A DNA stretch of 34,484 nt, from positions 1 through 34,484 of the forward strand of contig NZ_JYJG01000220.1 in the NCBI RefSeq assembly GCF_000955955.1, in the 5' to 3' direction. The notes beneath the pieces were generated by a model. It saw only the letters and a list, made by a program, of their open reading frames with translations, did not search any database and was not told the origin of the DNA. This document shows positions 7,998 through 19,506 of this stretch, one piece after another. Position numbers and translations under genes: made by a program. Within the stretch, counting starts at the first letter, position 1. Each line of letters begins with the position of its first letter. Source of the stretch: Lentzea aerocolonigenes (GTDB lineage: Bacteria; Actinomycetota; Actinomycetes; Mycobacteriales; Pseudonocardiaceae).

Positions 7998-8816
7998 CTA
8001 GCGGCGGGCAGGCCCCTGATCAGGCTCACCAGCCGTGACGGCAGACACGAACTCGTCCGGCCACGGGTAGGTCCGCATGCCTTCCTCGACGTCCTGAGTG
8101 GGCGCTTCGGCTCGGCGCAGCGTGATTTCGCGGCTGGTCCCGAACTCCGGGTGGGCGAGCTTCTGCCTGATGTCGTCCTCCTGCGGGCCACCTGGCCACT
8201 CGACGAACCACGCGTTGCCCATCGGAAGTGCTCGCAACCAGCTCGCGTCATGCCACAGGTGTACCCGGCGCAGGAGAGCGCTCCCAGTGGCCGCTTCCGC
8301 GGTTTCCTCGTCGTTGCCGCCGCCGTCGGTGTACTCGACGCCGCGGAACTCGTGCATCCAGCGCACGTACCGCAGACCGAGGTCCCACGCGTTCTCGTCG
8401 ACGCCGACCAGCACGACTCCGGCGTCACCGGTGGTCAGCTCGGACGACCGCCGGTACTGCTGGTGCCGCAAGCCCGCGACGCCCATGCCGTACCCGGCCT
8501 CGACGCGGGGCAGCAGTTCGAACAGCAACGGGCCGAGCGCGCGGTCGTTCAGGTGGAGCTTGAGGGTCTCCCCCGGTTCCACCGTCCGGAACGCGTGCGC
8601 GGGCCTGATGATGCTCGCCGGCGGCATCAGCTGGAGCATGCTGGCCGCGGTGCAACCCGCCAGCAGCACTTTGGCTTCCAGTTGCCGCTGGGCCTCGGTG
8701 GTCGCGTCGGGCAACGGCGCCCCGTCGCGCACGGCGGGCACGGCCTGGGAGAGGTTCTCGCCCGTGTAGGTGCGCCGCAGATCGGCCAGCTGGTCCGTGA
8801 TGGACAGACGTGCCAT
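7998..8816 (-). CDS. conserved-looking protein of unknown function
   Basis: I do not recognise this 272-residue protein. The start chosen is the ATG of MARLSITDQLADLRR, which has GAGGA 8 bases upstream; an in-frame TTG at 8852 lacks such a site. The sequence is soluble, with no signal peptide or membrane span, and is rich in Trp, Arg and Glu in the second half (WMHEFRGVEYTDGGGND, RRVHLWHDASWLRALPMG, WFVEWPGGPQEDDIRQKL). Codon use is like its neighbours. It lies 42 bp upstream of the response-regulator gene on the same strand and 184 bp downstream of a lipoprotein gene, so operon membership is uncertain. No function is proposed. Confidence 0.8.
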   Translation of the reverse strand: MARLSITDQLADLRRTYTGENLSQAVPAVRDGAPLPDATTEAQRQLEAKVLLAGCTAASMLQLMPPASIIRPAHAFRTVEPGETLKLHLNDRALGPLLFELLPRVEAGYGMGVAGLRHQQYRRSSELTTGDAGVVLVGVDENAWDLGLRYVRWMHEFRGVEYTDGGGNDEETAEAATGSALLRRVHLWHDASWLRALPMGNAWFVEWPGGPQEDDIRQKLAHPEFGTSREITLRRAEAPTQDVEEGMRTYPWPDEFVSAVTAGEPDQGPARR

Positions 8817-9000
8817 GACAGCAGTCCTCGTTTCCGCCGCCCGGCTCGGCAAGACAAGGACGCATGTGTCACGCGTCTACGTGGTCGGTTCGCTTGGGTG
8901 AGCAGGAGTTCCTGAACACTGCGGCGGAGTGTGCCGCTCGTTGCCGGGGAGCGGCTCCAGCCTCACGTCTGCTCGGACGCCGACCACCACGGTACCCGGC

Positions 9001-9603
9001 CTAGTCCGCTCCGACGATCAATTTGTACTTCACGTCGACGTCCTTGCCGTCGGCCGAGCCGCGGATGTGCAGTTCGTGCTCGCCGGACGCGGGCGGGTTG
9101 ACCCACGCGTAGAGGCCGCAGCCGACCGAGTTGTTCCGGCCCGCCTGCGCGCCGAACGGGTTGCCCGCGCGCGCCTCGTAGGTGAACGGCGTCGCGGAGA
9201 CCCTGGTCAGCGCCTGCGTGGACCCGTCCAGCAGCACCTCGCCCTGGGCGTTCTTCATGAACCGCTCGCACTCGGCGACGTCGCTCGCGAGGTTCACCAC
9301 CGGGGCGAGCAGCGGCTTGGAGGCCGGGACCCGGCACTGCCGCTCGACCGGGCCGTCGCCGAGGGAACCGGCGAGCAGCCAGACCTCGACGGGCTGGTCA
9401 CGCATGCAGAACCGCCCGGAGGTGTCGGACACCGGATTGCTGCCGGTGGGCTGGGAGGCCCAGGTCCACCAGCGCGACTGGAACTCGCCCGGCGCCAGCT
9501 TGTCCGAAGTGGACGTTTGGGGAGCTGTGGGCTGTGTCGCCATCTGCGCGTGGCTGCCACAGCCGGCGAGCAGAACAACTAAGAACAGCAGGACTTTCCT
9601 CAC
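9001..9603 (-). CDS. putative lipoprotein of unknown function
   Basis: The 200-residue product begins with a classic lipoprotein signal peptide, MRKVLLFLVVLLAGC, with Cys15 as the lipidation site. After a Ser/Thr/Gln-rich linker comes a single ~150-residue domain containing the motif FQSRWWTWASQ and several Cys (in FCMRDQ, RQCRVP, AECERF, VGCGLY) that could form disulfides. The WWxW-type motif near the start and the conserved-looking ERFMKN segment recur in secreted actinobacterial proteins of unknown role. Its ATG overlaps the stop of the upstream membrane-protein gene (ATGA), so the two are a translationally coupled pair. No enzymatic role is suggested. Confidence 0.8.
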   Translation of the reverse strand: MRKVLLFLVVLLAGCGSHAQMATQPTAPQTSTSDKLAPGEFQSRWWTWASQPTGSNPVSDTSGRFCMRDQPVEVWLLAGSLGDGPVERQCRVPASKPLLAPVVNLASDVAECERFMKNAQGEVLLDGSTQALTRVSATPFTYEARAGNPFGAQAGRNNSVGCGLYAWVNPPASGEHELHIRGSADGKDVDVKYKLIVGAD

Positions 9604-9956
9604 TGGTTCTCGCGTCCCTTGCGTCGTTGTTCCTCCGCGCGCTCACGGCAGCGGCGCAGGAACTCCTCGTCGTCGTCAGGATTGCCGGCCGCGAACCGCC
9701 CCGGCCGGTTGTACTCGGGAAAAGCAGCCGCATCGCGTTCGTACGCACCGAGGCGCGCGCGTCCGGTCCCCACCACCGGACGGCCCGCGACGAGCCACGC
9801 GATCGAGCCCACCAACGGGAACAGCAGGACCAGGAGAAGCCACAACATCTTCGGCAGATTGCGAACTGAGCCTTCATCGGTCGTGATCACATCCACGACG
9901 GCGAAGATCACCAGACACAACGTCACCACTCCGAACAGCCCACCGAAGTACAGCAT
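9600..9956 (-). CDS. PLDc_N (phospholipase D nuclease N-terminal) membrane protein
   Basis: The start is placed at the ATG of MLYFGGLFGV, with a GGGGG about 6 bases upstream; reading further upstream gives a non-conserved 25-residue lead. The 118-residue protein has two membrane spans: GLFGVVTLCLVIFAVVDVI, and PKMLWLLLVLLFPLVGSIAWLVAGRP (given in part). The segment KMLWLLLVLLFPLVGSIAWL is the hallmark of the PLDc_N family, small two-helix membrane proteins named for their occurrence in cardiolipin synthases but usually found alone. A charged tail ends in RRCRERAEEQRRKG. It is coupled to the lipoprotein gene by a 4-bp overlap. Role unknown. Confidence 0.85.
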   Translation of the reverse strand: MLYFGGLFGVVTLCLVIFAVVDVITTDEGSVRNLPKMLWLLLVLLFPLVGSIAWLVAGRPVVGTGRARLGAYERDAAAFPEYNRPGRFAAGNPDDDEEFLRRCRERAEEQRRKGRENQ

Positions 9957-10269
9957 CTCCAACCCCCAGGTCGTGCGGTCGCGCACATCGTGGCACAAGG
10001 GGACACGCCCTGAACATGGTTCAGCCTTCAATCACCTCGCCCAATTCGCACATCCGTGAAGTTCACCGAAACAAGACGCGCAACATGCCCTTAACACGCA
10101 CATTTAGTGCCGCGATTTCAGGACCAGCACGACCTGCGCGGACAGCACTGCCGGCCACGGCCATACCTGAGGTGGAATTCGACTGGCCACGCGGGGGGAG
10201 CGAGCGCTGCGGACGGTTCGCGCGCTCTGCTGAACAGGCCCGCCGCCGTGGGCCGACCTGAGCAACCAA

Positions 10270-10287
10270 TTCACCCCAGAGGGTGAA
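10270..10287. promoter_or_regulatory. 18-bp inverted repeat TTCACCC-N4-GGGTGAA
   Basis: Perfect 7-bp arms around CAGA lie 190 bp upstream of the predicted promoter of the ThDP-enzyme gene. The site could be a dimeric repressor/activator operator or a small RNA hairpin. No known consensus is claimed. Confidence 0.4.
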
Positions 10288-10477
10288 ATGGCGCAGCGGT
10301 GCGGTCGATTTCCGGGAGCCCCGCCGACGTCGGCTCGGGATTGCACTTGCTCGATTCCGGACGCGACCCGATCGAACAACCGGCACTTTCCGCGAGGCCG
10401 ATCCCACCGCGAGTACCGGAACGTTCACACGAGCCGTGCCGCAGGTGAGGCTGAGCACCAGACCTGCTGCACACCCG

Positions 10478-10506
10478 TTGCTGAGGGCGTAAGCAAGCCT
10501 TAGCGT
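10478..10506 (+). promoter_or_regulatory. candidate promoter giving a leaderless mRNA for the ThDP enzyme
   Basis: TTGCTG (10478-10483), a 17-bp spacer and TAGCGT (10501-10506) match the actinobacterial sigma-70-type TTGnnn/TAnnnT pattern. The -10 ends 7 bp before the ATG at 10514, placing the expected transcription start on the initiation codon. The bases before the ATG (CCAGGCC) contain no proper Shine-Dalgarno, which agrees with leaderless translation. Confidence 0.5.
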
Positions 10507-10513
10507 CCAGGCC

Positions 10514-13509
<2,996 letters not shown>

Positions 13510-13521
13510 CAAACTCCTTCC

Positions 13522-14007
13522 GTGAAACGGACCTGGCCGAACAACGCCGCGAAGGACGAGACCGTGCTCGCGTGGGAGTTCCTGGACTTCCTGCGCAGAA
13601 CCGCGGTGATGAAGGTCGACGGGCTCACCCGCGACCTGGCCGCGGCCGCGCCGATCGCGACGTCGCCGCAGCTGACCGCGCTCGGTGTGCTCAAGCACCT
13701 CGTCGCGGTGGAGCGGCACTGGCTGTGCATCGCGGGCGCGGGCCTGGACCTGCCGTCGTTGTGGGAGGGCAGCCCGGACCCGTCGTGGACTCTCACCGAC
13801 GACGACACGCCGGAGTCACTCATCCAGGCGTACCAGGAGGAATGGGCCAACGCCGAGGCGTTGAAGCAGCGCGGTCCGGACGACGTCGCCGCCCACCACA
13901 AGTTCACCGTGCGGTGGATCCTGGCGCACGTGACGCAGGAGACCGCGCGCCACGTGGGCCATCTGGATCTGCTGCGCGAGCTCGCGGACGGGCAGACCGG
14001 CGAGTAG
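13522..14007 (+). CDS. DinB/DUF664 family protein
   Basis: The 161-residue protein starts at GTG. It is a probable four-helix-bundle DinB-superfamily member: a first helix with FLRRTAVMKVDGLTRDLA, the segment LTALGVLKHLVAVERHWLC with a putative metal-ligand His, and the C-terminal RWILAHVTQETARHVGHLDLLREL whose HxxxxxxRHxGH arrangement supplies the other metal ligands. Actinobacterial relatives are often predicted mycothiol- or bacillithiol-dependent transferases or stress proteins. No substrate can be given. It probably shares the transcript of the GT39-like gene (12-bp gap) and converges on the HEAT-like gene. Confidence 0.82.
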   Translation: MKRTWPNNAAKDETVLAWEFLDFLRRTAVMKVDGLTRDLAAAAPIATSPQLTALGVLKHLVAVERHWLCIAGAGLDLPSLWEGSPDPSWTLTDDDTPESLIQAYQEEWANAEALKQRGPDDVAAHHKFTVRWILAHVTQETARHVGHLDLLRELADGQTGE

Positions 14008-14016
14008 AGCAGACGG

Positions 14017-14745
14017 TCAGTCCTCGCCCGGCCACAACGGGACGAGCGGCGCGACCACACCGTCGAGCGCGTTGTCGACGATCGCGCCGGCGAGCGGCAT
14101 GAGCGTCGCGCGGCACCACAACAGGCGCTCGCGCAGGGCCGGGAGTGCCAGTGCGGCGGCGGCCTGCTCGATCACCTCCTGGCGATCGTGGTGCAGGCAG
14201 CCGACCAACGCCTCAGCCGCGGAGCTGACTTGCACACCCGACTTCGCGAGCCTGCGGACCGCTGCCGCGGCCTCGGTGCGCACCCACCACTTCGCGTCGC
14301 GCAACCGGCCGGTGATCGGCGCCAGGGCGGCCGGATCGGCGGTGTCGCCGAGCGCCGTGACCGCGATCTGACGACGGGTGGCGAGCCAGTGCGTCGCGTC
14401 CGGCGTGATGCGCTCGACCGGATGTGCGTCGCGCAGCCTGGTGATGCCGTAGAGCCACACCCACGGACTGCGGTAGACCTCGTGGCCGAGCCAACGGCGC
14501 ACCGGGCCGTCGGTGTCCCCGTAGAAGTGCCGCAGCGCATAGCGCGCGTCGCGGTGCGGATCGCGCTCCGCGAGCACCCGGCAGAGCAGCGGGCGCGCCG
14601 GGCCCGCCTCGTCGAGGCTGTCGAGGATGATTTCCTCGACACCCGGTTCGTTGCTGTCGATCAATATTCTGATGTGCGCACGCAGATCCGGCGAATCCCA
14701 GTCCCGGATCCCAGCCAGCGCCCCATCGCCGCTGAGTTCCCCCAT
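14017..14745 (-). CDS. HEAT-repeat-like protein
   Basis: The 242-residue protein is entirely helical in appearance. It contains several ~30-residue repeat-like units, most clearly ITGRLRDAKWWVRTEAAAAVRRLAK and LVGCLHHDRQEVIEQAAAALALPALRERL (shown in part), each with the Asp/Arg/Val pattern of PBS lyase-type HEAT repeats. An earlier unit is VLAERDPHRDARYALRHFYG. Such scaffolds mediate protein contacts; no catalytic residues are seen. The ATG lies 7 bp after the LysR stop on the same strand, with a GGAG in the preceding bases, so it is probably co-transcribed with the regulator. Function unknown. Confidence 0.78.
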   Translation of the reverse strand: MGELSGDGALAGIRDWDSPDLRAHIRILIDSNEPGVEEIILDSLDEAGPARPLLCRVLAERDPHRDARYALRHFYGDTDGPVRRWLGHEVYRSPWVWLYGITRLRDAHPVERITPDATHWLATRRQIAVTALGDTADPAALAPITGRLRDAKWWVRTEAAAAVRRLAKSGVQVSSAAEALVGCLHHDRQEVIEQAAAALALPALRERLLWCRATLMPLAGAIVDNALDGVVAPLVPLWPGED

Positions 14746-14752
14746 TTCTCCA

Positions 14753-15670
14753 TCATGGCTGATTTATGTAGCCGCCCACGGCGTTTTGGCAGACTTCTTG
14801 GAGAGCGTTTACCGCGTCACGCAGCAACGGGTTGGTATTCGCCGTGCGATGGACGACGTGCACGTGCCTGCGCAAGGGCTTGTGCCGCAACGGCATTGCG
14901 TGCGTGCCCGGTAGCGCCTTGTAACCGAGCGCGGGCACGAGAGCGACACCCACGCCGGCCGCCACGAGCGACTGCACGACCTCATAATCGTTGCTTCGGA
15001 AAGCAATTCTCGGAGCGAAACCCGATGCCGCACAGAGCCGCGTGAGGCACGTTGCACCGGATGTGCCGTCGCGTGACGCGATCCAGCGTTCGTCTTTGAG
15101 ATCTTCGAGCCTCACGTTGTTCTTCGCCGCGGGGTGCTCGGACGGCACCATGACGAGGAGGGCCTCGTCCAGCAACGGCAGCACCGTCAGTTCCTCCGGC
15201 CACGACTGCGGCACGAGGTCGTAGGCGTAGACCAGCGCGAGGTCGAGCTCGCCGGTCAGCACGAGCGGCAGCACGTCCTCCGGCTCCGCCTCGTCCAGGC
15301 GGATCTCGGCGTCCGGCAGGTCCGCGGCCAGCTTCGCCAGCGCCTTGGGCACCACCCGCGAGCTCGCCGTGGGGAAGGTGCCGATGCGCAGGCGACCGCG
15401 CAGACCCTGCACCATCGCCTTCACCTCGTGCTCGAAGCCGTCGAACGCGGCGAGCAGCTCGCCCCCGCGGTCGGCGATCAGCAGGGCGGCGCTGGCCGGC
15501 CTGATCGAGTGCGCCTCGCGTTCGAAGAGCTCCACGCCGACAGCGCGTTCGAACGCCGAGATCTGCTGCGAGACGGCCGACGACGTGTAACCGAGACGGC
15601 GGGCGGCCTCGGCGAACGAGCCCGTCTTCACGACCTCGACGAGCGTGCGGAGATGGACAGGATTGAGCAC
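14753..15670 (-). CDS. LysR-family transcriptional regulator
   Basis: The 305-residue protein has the LysR winged helix-turn-helix at residues ~3-60 (FAEAARRLGYTSSAVSQQIS, FERAVGVELFER). The effector-binding domain follows from ~90 (LRIGTFPTASSRVVPKALAKL) with two alpha/beta lobes ending GVGVALVPALGYKAL. It diverges from the five-gene catabolic operon starting at 15752 across an 81-bp gap, the classic arrangement of a LysR activator and its target. The inducer would by inference be a substrate or intermediate of that pathway. Translation starts at GTG (15668-15670), 6 bp from a TAAGCT hexamer and without a Shine-Dalgarno, so the mRNA may be leaderless. Family assignment is firm. Confidence 0.92.
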   Translation of the reverse strand: MLNPVHLRTLVEVVKTGSFAEAARRLGYTSSAVSQQISAFERAVGVELFEREAHSIRPASAALLIADRGGELLAAFDGFEHEVKAMVQGLRGRLRIGTFPTASSRVVPKALAKLAADLPDAEIRLDEAEPEDVLPLVLTGELDLALVYAYDLVPQSWPEELTVLPLLDEALLVMVPSEHPAAKNNVRLEDLKDERWIASRDGTSGATCLTRLCAASGFAPRIAFRSNDYEVVQSLVAAGVGVALVPALGYKALPGTHAMPLRHKPLRRHVHVVHRTANTNPLLRDAVNALQEVCQNAVGGYINQP

Positions 15671-15676
15671 CAGGTC

Positions 15677-15682
15677 AGCTTA
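15677..15682 (-). promoter_or_regulatory. candidate -10 of the LysR gene (leaderless)
   Basis: TAAGCT on the minus strand (complement of 15677-15682) fits TAnnnT and ends 6 bp before the GTG start at 15670, where no Shine-Dalgarno exists. No convincing -35 is present, which is compatible with activation or autoregulation. The overlapping plus-strand TATGCT (15681-15686) could be the -10 of the divergent operon, so the two promoters may overlap. Confidence 0.35.
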
Positions 15683-15713
15683 TGCTCGACGTGGCGAGGT
15701 TTCATTCTGCAAC

Positions 15714-15744
15714 CCCTGGCGGAACCACCGGGTAACTACCAGGG
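15714..15744. promoter_or_regulatory. inverted repeat CCCTGG-N19-CCAGGG before the aldehyde dehydrogenase
   Basis: Six-bp arms (15714-15719 and 15739-15744) flank 19 bp in the LysR/operon intergenic space. The right arm overlaps the GGTGGAGG Shine-Dalgarno region of the first gene. It could be part of the regulator's binding region or an mRNA hairpin over the ribosome-binding site. A weak signal on its own. Confidence 0.3.
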
Positions 15745-15751
15745 TGGAGGC

Positions 15752-17236
15752 ATGGCCTATGTCTCCACGAACCCGTCGAACACCTCCGACGTGGTCACCG
15801 AGATCGAGCTCGGGACCAGCCGCACCTTCGTCGACGCAGCACGCCGGGCGAAGGCGGCGCAGCGCGCGTGGGCCCGCGTCCCCGCTCCCGTCCGCGGACA
15901 GGTCATCGGGAACATCGGCCGGCTCGTCGAGGCGAACTTCGAGCCGCTCGCCCAGCTGGTGACCCGCGAGATCGGCAAGCCGATCGCGGAGGCGCGCGGC
16001 GAGGTGCAGGAGATCGTCGACACCGCCAACTTCTTCGTCGGCGAGGGCAGGCGCCTCTACGGGCAGACGGTCCCGTCCGAGATGACGGACAAGCAGCTCT
16101 TCACCTTCCGCAACCCGGTCGGTGTCGCGGCGATCATCACCGCCGGCAACTTCCCGGTCGCCGTACCGTCCTGGTACATCATCCCGGCGCTGCTGTGCGG
16201 CAACTCCGTGGTGTGGAAGCCCGCCGAGTACTCCGCCGCGTCCGCCCAGGCCTTCTACGACGTGTTCCAGGCCGCCGGCATTCCGGACGGCGTGTTCGAG
16301 ATCGTCTTCGCCGAGGGGTCGGAGACGTTCAACGGCCTGGAGCAGGCGCTGCAGGAAAGCCTGGTCGACAAGGTCGGCTTCACCGGGTCCAGCGAGGTCG
16401 GCGTGCGGATCGGCGAGCTGTGCGGCCGTCACCTCCAGACGCCGTGCCTGGAGCTGGGCGGCAAGAACCCGATGGTCGTCACCGAGGACGCGGACCTCGA
16501 CCTGGCCGTGCAGGGCGCACTGTTCGCCGGTTTCGGTTCCGCCGGCCAGCGGTGCACCTCGCTCGGCACGGCGATCGTGCACGAGTCGGTGTACGACGAG
16601 TTCCTCTCACGGTTCGTCGAGGCCGTCGCCGCCGCCACCGTGGGCGACCCGACCAGTGATGTCCTTTATGGACCGCTGCTGGACGAGAAGTTCGCGCTGG
16701 CGTACGAGAAGTACCTCGGCTGGATCGGCGAGCACCACACGGTGCACGGCCCGACCGGCCGCATCACGGACTCCAGCCCGCGCAACGGTTTCACTGGTGC
16801 GAACGGCTTCTTCTACCACCCCGCGATCGTTTCCGGTGTGCGTGCCGACGACGAGCTGTTCCTGCAGGAGACGTTCGGGCCGATCGTCGGCGTCATGAAG
16901 TACTCGGACCTGGACGAGGCGATCGAGCTGGGCAACAAGCCGGGCTACGGCCTGTCGTGCTCGATCTACACCACGGACCCGAACAAGGCCTTCCGGTTCC
17001 GCGCCGGCATCTCCGCCGGCATGGTGAGCGTCAACAACTCGACGTCCGGGGCCGAGGCGCACCTGCCGTTCGGCGGAAACGGCAAGAGCGGCAACGGCTC
17101 CCGGCAGTCGGGCGTGTGGGTGCTCGATCAGTTCACCCGCTGGCAGTCCATGAACTGGGACTACTCCGGGAAGCTGCAGAAGGCGCAGATGGACACGCTC
17201 GAGATCGGGGCGAACCTTGACTTCCGGCTCGGCTGA
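15752..17236 (+). CDS. aldehyde dehydrogenase, possible piperideine-6-carboxylate/2-aminoadipate semialdehyde dehydrogenase
   Basis: This 494-residue NAD(P)-dependent aldehyde dehydrogenase oxidises an aldehyde to the acid through a Cys thioester. It has N in TAGNFPVAVPSW, the glycine motif FTGSSEVG, catalytic-base E234 in ELGGKNP and nucleophile C268 in AGQRCTS; their 34-residue spacing is canonical. ETFGPIVGVMKY and LPFGGNGKSGNGSR complete the family signature. The start at 15752 follows GGTGGAGG directly upstream. Length and GQRCT context suit the ALDH7/Pcd-AmaB type, which oxidises the semialdehyde of 2-aminoadipate, but related aldehydes are possible. It is the first gene of the operon and overlaps the next by 20 bp. 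Confidence 0.88.
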   Translation: MAYVSTNPSNTSDVVTEIELGTSRTFVDAARRAKAAQRAWARVPAPVRGQVIGNIGRLVEANFEPLAQLVTREIGKPIAEARGEVQEIVDTANFFVGEGRRLYGQTVPSEMTDKQLFTFRNPVGVAAIITAGNFPVAVPSWYIIPALLCGNSVVWKPAEYSAASAQAFYDVFQAAGIPDGVFEIVFAEGSETFNGLEQALQESLVDKVGFTGSSEVGVRIGELCGRHLQTPCLELGGKNPMVVTEDADLDLAVQGALFAGFGSAGQRCTSLGTAIVHESVYDEFLSRFVEAVAAATVGDPTSDVLYGPLLDEKFALAYEKYLGWIGEHHTVHGPTGRITDSSPRNGFTGANGFFYHPAIVSGVRADDELFLQETFGPIVGVMKYSDLDEAIELGNKPGYGLSCSIYTTDPNKAFRFRAGISAGMVSVNNSTSGAEAHLPFGGNGKSGNGSRQSGVWVLDQFTRWQSMNWDYSGKLQKAQMDTLEIGANLDFRLG

Positions 17237-18377
17237 CCTGCCAGGGCAGGCCGAGGTCGTCGTCATCGGCGGCGGGGTGATCGGCACGTCAGTTGCCTTT
17301 CACCTCGCCGAGGCAGGTGCCCGGGATGTCGTTGTCGTGGAGCGTGACGAGCTGGGTTCCGGCTCCACCTGCAAAGCAGCGGGTGGGGTGCGCGCCCAGT
17401 TCTCCGACGAGCTGAACATCAGGCTCGGTGCCCGATCACTCGAGGCGTTCCAGCGCTTTCCGCAGCGACCCGGGCAGGAGATCGATCTCCACCAGGTCGG
17501 CTACCTGTTCCTCCTTTCTTCTCGGGAACACGTGACGGCGTTCGAGCGCAACGTCGACCTCCAGAACTCCCTCGGCGTGCGCAGTCGGATGCTGACTGTC
17601 GAGGAAGCGCAACGGATGTCGCCGTTGATCGAAACGGACGGCCTGCTCGCGGCGACCTACTCGCCGGACGACGGACACTGCACGCCTGAGTCCGTAGTCC
17701 TCGGTTATGCCACCGCGGCCCGCCGGCTTGGTGTCCGATTCCACACCAGAACCACCGTGAGATCGATCGTAGGGACGGGGTCCGACACTTTTCGCGTCCA
17801 GACCGACCGCGGCGAGGTTTCCACGCCGAATCTCGTCTGCGCGGCGGGCGCGTGGTCACGATCGATCGGCGAGATGGTGGGCGTTGACCTGCCGGTTTCT
17901 CCCTTGCGCCGACAGGTCATGTTCACCGAGCCCATGCCCGAGTTACACGATCGGGTTACGCCCTTCACCATCGACTTCGGCAGCACCTTCTACTTCCACC
18001 GCGAGGGCCGCGGGCTGCTGTTCGGCATGTCCGACCCCGACGAGACGCCGGGGTTCAAGCTCTCCATGTCCGACGCGTGGCTGCCGCGGCTGACCTCCGC
18101 GATCTCCCGCCGGGCGCCGCGACTGCTGGACGTGGGTGTGCGCAACGGGTGGGCCGGGCTGTACGAGGTGACGCCGGACCACAACGCGCTGATCGGCTCG
18201 GTGGGCCGGTTCTTCTACGCCACCGGGTTTTCCGGGCACGGGTTCCTGCAGGGCCCGGCGGTCGGGGAGGTCGTGCGCGACCTCGTGCTGGATCGCGAGC
18301 CCTTCGTCGACGTGTCCAGTTTGGACGCCTCCCGGTTCGCCGCCGACCAGGCGCGACCGGAACTCAACTGCGTGTGA
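17217..18377 (+). CDS. FAD-dependent amine/imino-acid oxidoreductase (DAO superfamily)
   Basis: The 386-residue protein begins with an FAD-binding Rossmann motif, VVVIGGGVIGTSVAFHLAEAG, and an acidic end of strand 2 in VVVVERDELGSGST. KAAGGVRAQFSDELNIRL and the C-terminal FFYATGFSGHGFLQGPAVGE match sarcosine oxidase/D-amino-acid oxidase relatives, a group that includes L-pipecolate oxidase (AmaA). The only reasonable start is TTG 17217, inside the end of the preceding gene, with GGGG 6 bases upstream; this implies translational coupling. Expected chemistry is oxidation of a secondary or primary amine to an imine. In this operon, pipecolate, saccharopine or a related lysine derivative is a plausible substrate (inference). 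Confidence 0.86.
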   Translation: MTSGSADLPGQAEVVVIGGGVIGTSVAFHLAEAGARDVVVVERDELGSGSTCKAAGGVRAQFSDELNIRLGARSLEAFQRFPQRPGQEIDLHQVGYLFLLSSREHVTAFERNVDLQNSLGVRSRMLTVEEAQRMSPLIETDGLLAATYSPDDGHCTPESVVLGYATAARRLGVRFHTRTTVRSIVGTGSDTFRVQTDRGEVSTPNLVCAAGAWSRSIGEMVGVDLPVSPLRRQVMFTEPMPELHDRVTPFTIDFGSTFYFHREGRGLLFGMSDPDETPGFKLSMSDAWLPRLTSAISRRAPRLLDVGVRNGWAGLYEVTPDHNALIGSVGRFFYATGFSGHGFLQGPAVGEVVRDLVLDREPFVDVSSLDASRFAADQARPELNCV

Positions 18378-18387
18378 GGGAATGCTG

Positions 18388-19506
18388 ATGGACGTTCTCC
18401 AGCTCATGGACGAGTGGGGGCCTGAGAAGGTCGTCTGCGTGTCCGACCGGCGCACTGGCATGAAGGGTGTGCTCGTCATCGACAACACCGCGCGCGGCAT
18501 GGGCAAGGGCGGCACGCGGATGAGCCCGTCCGTCACGGTCGCCGAGATCGCCCGGCTCGCGCGCGTGATGACGTGGAAGTGGGCGGGGGTCGACCTGTTC
18601 TTCGGCGGGGCGAAGGCGGGGATCGTGTTCGATCCTTCTTCCCCCGGCAAGGAAGCGGCACTGCGGGCGTTCGCGCGCAAGCTGTCCAACGAGGTGCCGC
18701 GGGAGTACGTGCTCGGTCTCGACATGGGCCTCACCGAACGGGACGCCGCGATCGTCCAGGACGAGCTGTCGGACCGCGGCGCTATGATGGGCGCACCGGC
18801 TCAACTCGGCGGTCTTCCGTACGACGAGCTGGGCGTCACCGGGTTCGGCGTGGCCGAGGTGGCGGACGAACTGATGGTGTTGCCCGGTAAACGGGTGGCG
18901 ATTCAGGGTTTCGGCGCGGTCGGCGCTGCTGCGGCCAAGAGATTTGCGGAGCTCGGCGCTGTGGTCGTCGCGGTGTCGTCGGTGCACGGCGCGTTGGTGG
19001 ATCCCGACGGCCTGGACGTGGCACGGCTGCTGGACTTGCGAGCGTCGTCGGGTGATCTCGCGGTCAAGGAGTACGGCCCGGTGCAGGCACTGGGTGCCGA
19101 ACTCCGTGCGTCGTGCGACGTGCTGGTGCCTGCCGCGATGCAGGACGTGATCGACGCGGACCTCGCGGGCGAACTTGACACCACCTTGGTGGTCGAGGGT
19201 GCGAACCTGCCGACTTCCGTTGAGGCGCAGGAGGTTCTGGCCGCTCGTGGGATCACGGTCGTGCCGGACTTCATCGCGAACGCCGGCGGCGTGGTCGCGG
19301 CGGCGTTCGGGATGGACGCGCGGTACTCGCCGTTCCCGGTGAACCCCGCGACGGTGCTGGACGCCGTGTCGTCGAAGCTGAGGGCGAACGCGGCGAACGT
19401 CATCGCCGAGGCCCGGAATCGGGACACCACAACACATGTGGCTGCGCGCGAACTGGCGCAGGAACGCGTGCTGGCCGCGATGAAGCTGCGGGGTCGGGTC
19501 GCATGA
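18388..19506 (+). CDS. Glu/Leu/Phe/Val-family NAD(P)-dependent amino-acid dehydrogenase
   Basis: The 372-residue enzyme should catalyse reversible oxidative deamination of an L-amino acid. The N-terminal domain has RMSPSVTVAEIARLARVMTWK and the catalytic lysine K76 in FFGGAKAGIV. The NAD(P)-binding domain (~150-300) shows VAIQGFGAVGAAAAKRFAE, followed by LVPAAMQDVID and VVEGANLPTS, all standard for this family. An in-frame ATG six bases upstream (18382) is too close to the GAGGG site at 18376-18380; ATG 18388 has 7-base spacing. It sits 10 bp after the FAD enzyme and overlaps the CoA-transferase by 4 bp. Family relatives act on Glu, Leu, Phe or Val; 2-aminoadipate would fit the operon but is unproven. 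Confidence 0.88.
   Translation: MDVLQLMDEWGPEKVVCVSDRRTGMKGVLVIDNTARGMGKGGTRMSPSVTVAEIARLARVMTWKWAGVDLFFGGAKAGIVFDPSSPGKEAALRAFARKLSNEVPREYVLGLDMGLTERDAAIVQDELSDRGAMMGAPAQLGGLPYDELGVTGFGVAEVADELMVLPGKRVAIQGFGAVGAAAAKRFAELGAVVVAVSSVHGALVDPDGLDVARLLDLRASSGDLAVKEYGPVQALGAELRASCDVLVPAAMQDVIDADLAGELDTTLVVEGANLPTSVEAQEVLAARGITVVPDFIANAGGVVAAAFGMDARYSPFPVNPATVLDAVSSKLRANAANVIAEARNRDTTTHVAARELAQERVLAAMKLRGRVA

Larger units (their letters stand above)
9957..10513. other. 557-bp intergenic region between divergent genes
   Basis: I find no convincing gene here. Short open frames on both strands have Arg/Pro/Ala-rich translations, no ribosome-binding sites and no family resemblance. Supported contents are an 18-bp inverted repeat at 10270-10287 and a promoter-like pair at 10478-10506. 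Local composition dips to more A/T around 10020-10130, as expected of regulatory DNA feeding both divergent genes. Confidence 0.6.

Noticed and set aside
8903..8932. Small inverted repeats (CAGGA-GT-TCCTG and ACACT-N7-AGTGT) between two minus-strand genes
   Set aside because: Short arms of 5 bp in GC-rich DNA are expected by chance, and neither is followed by a U-tract.
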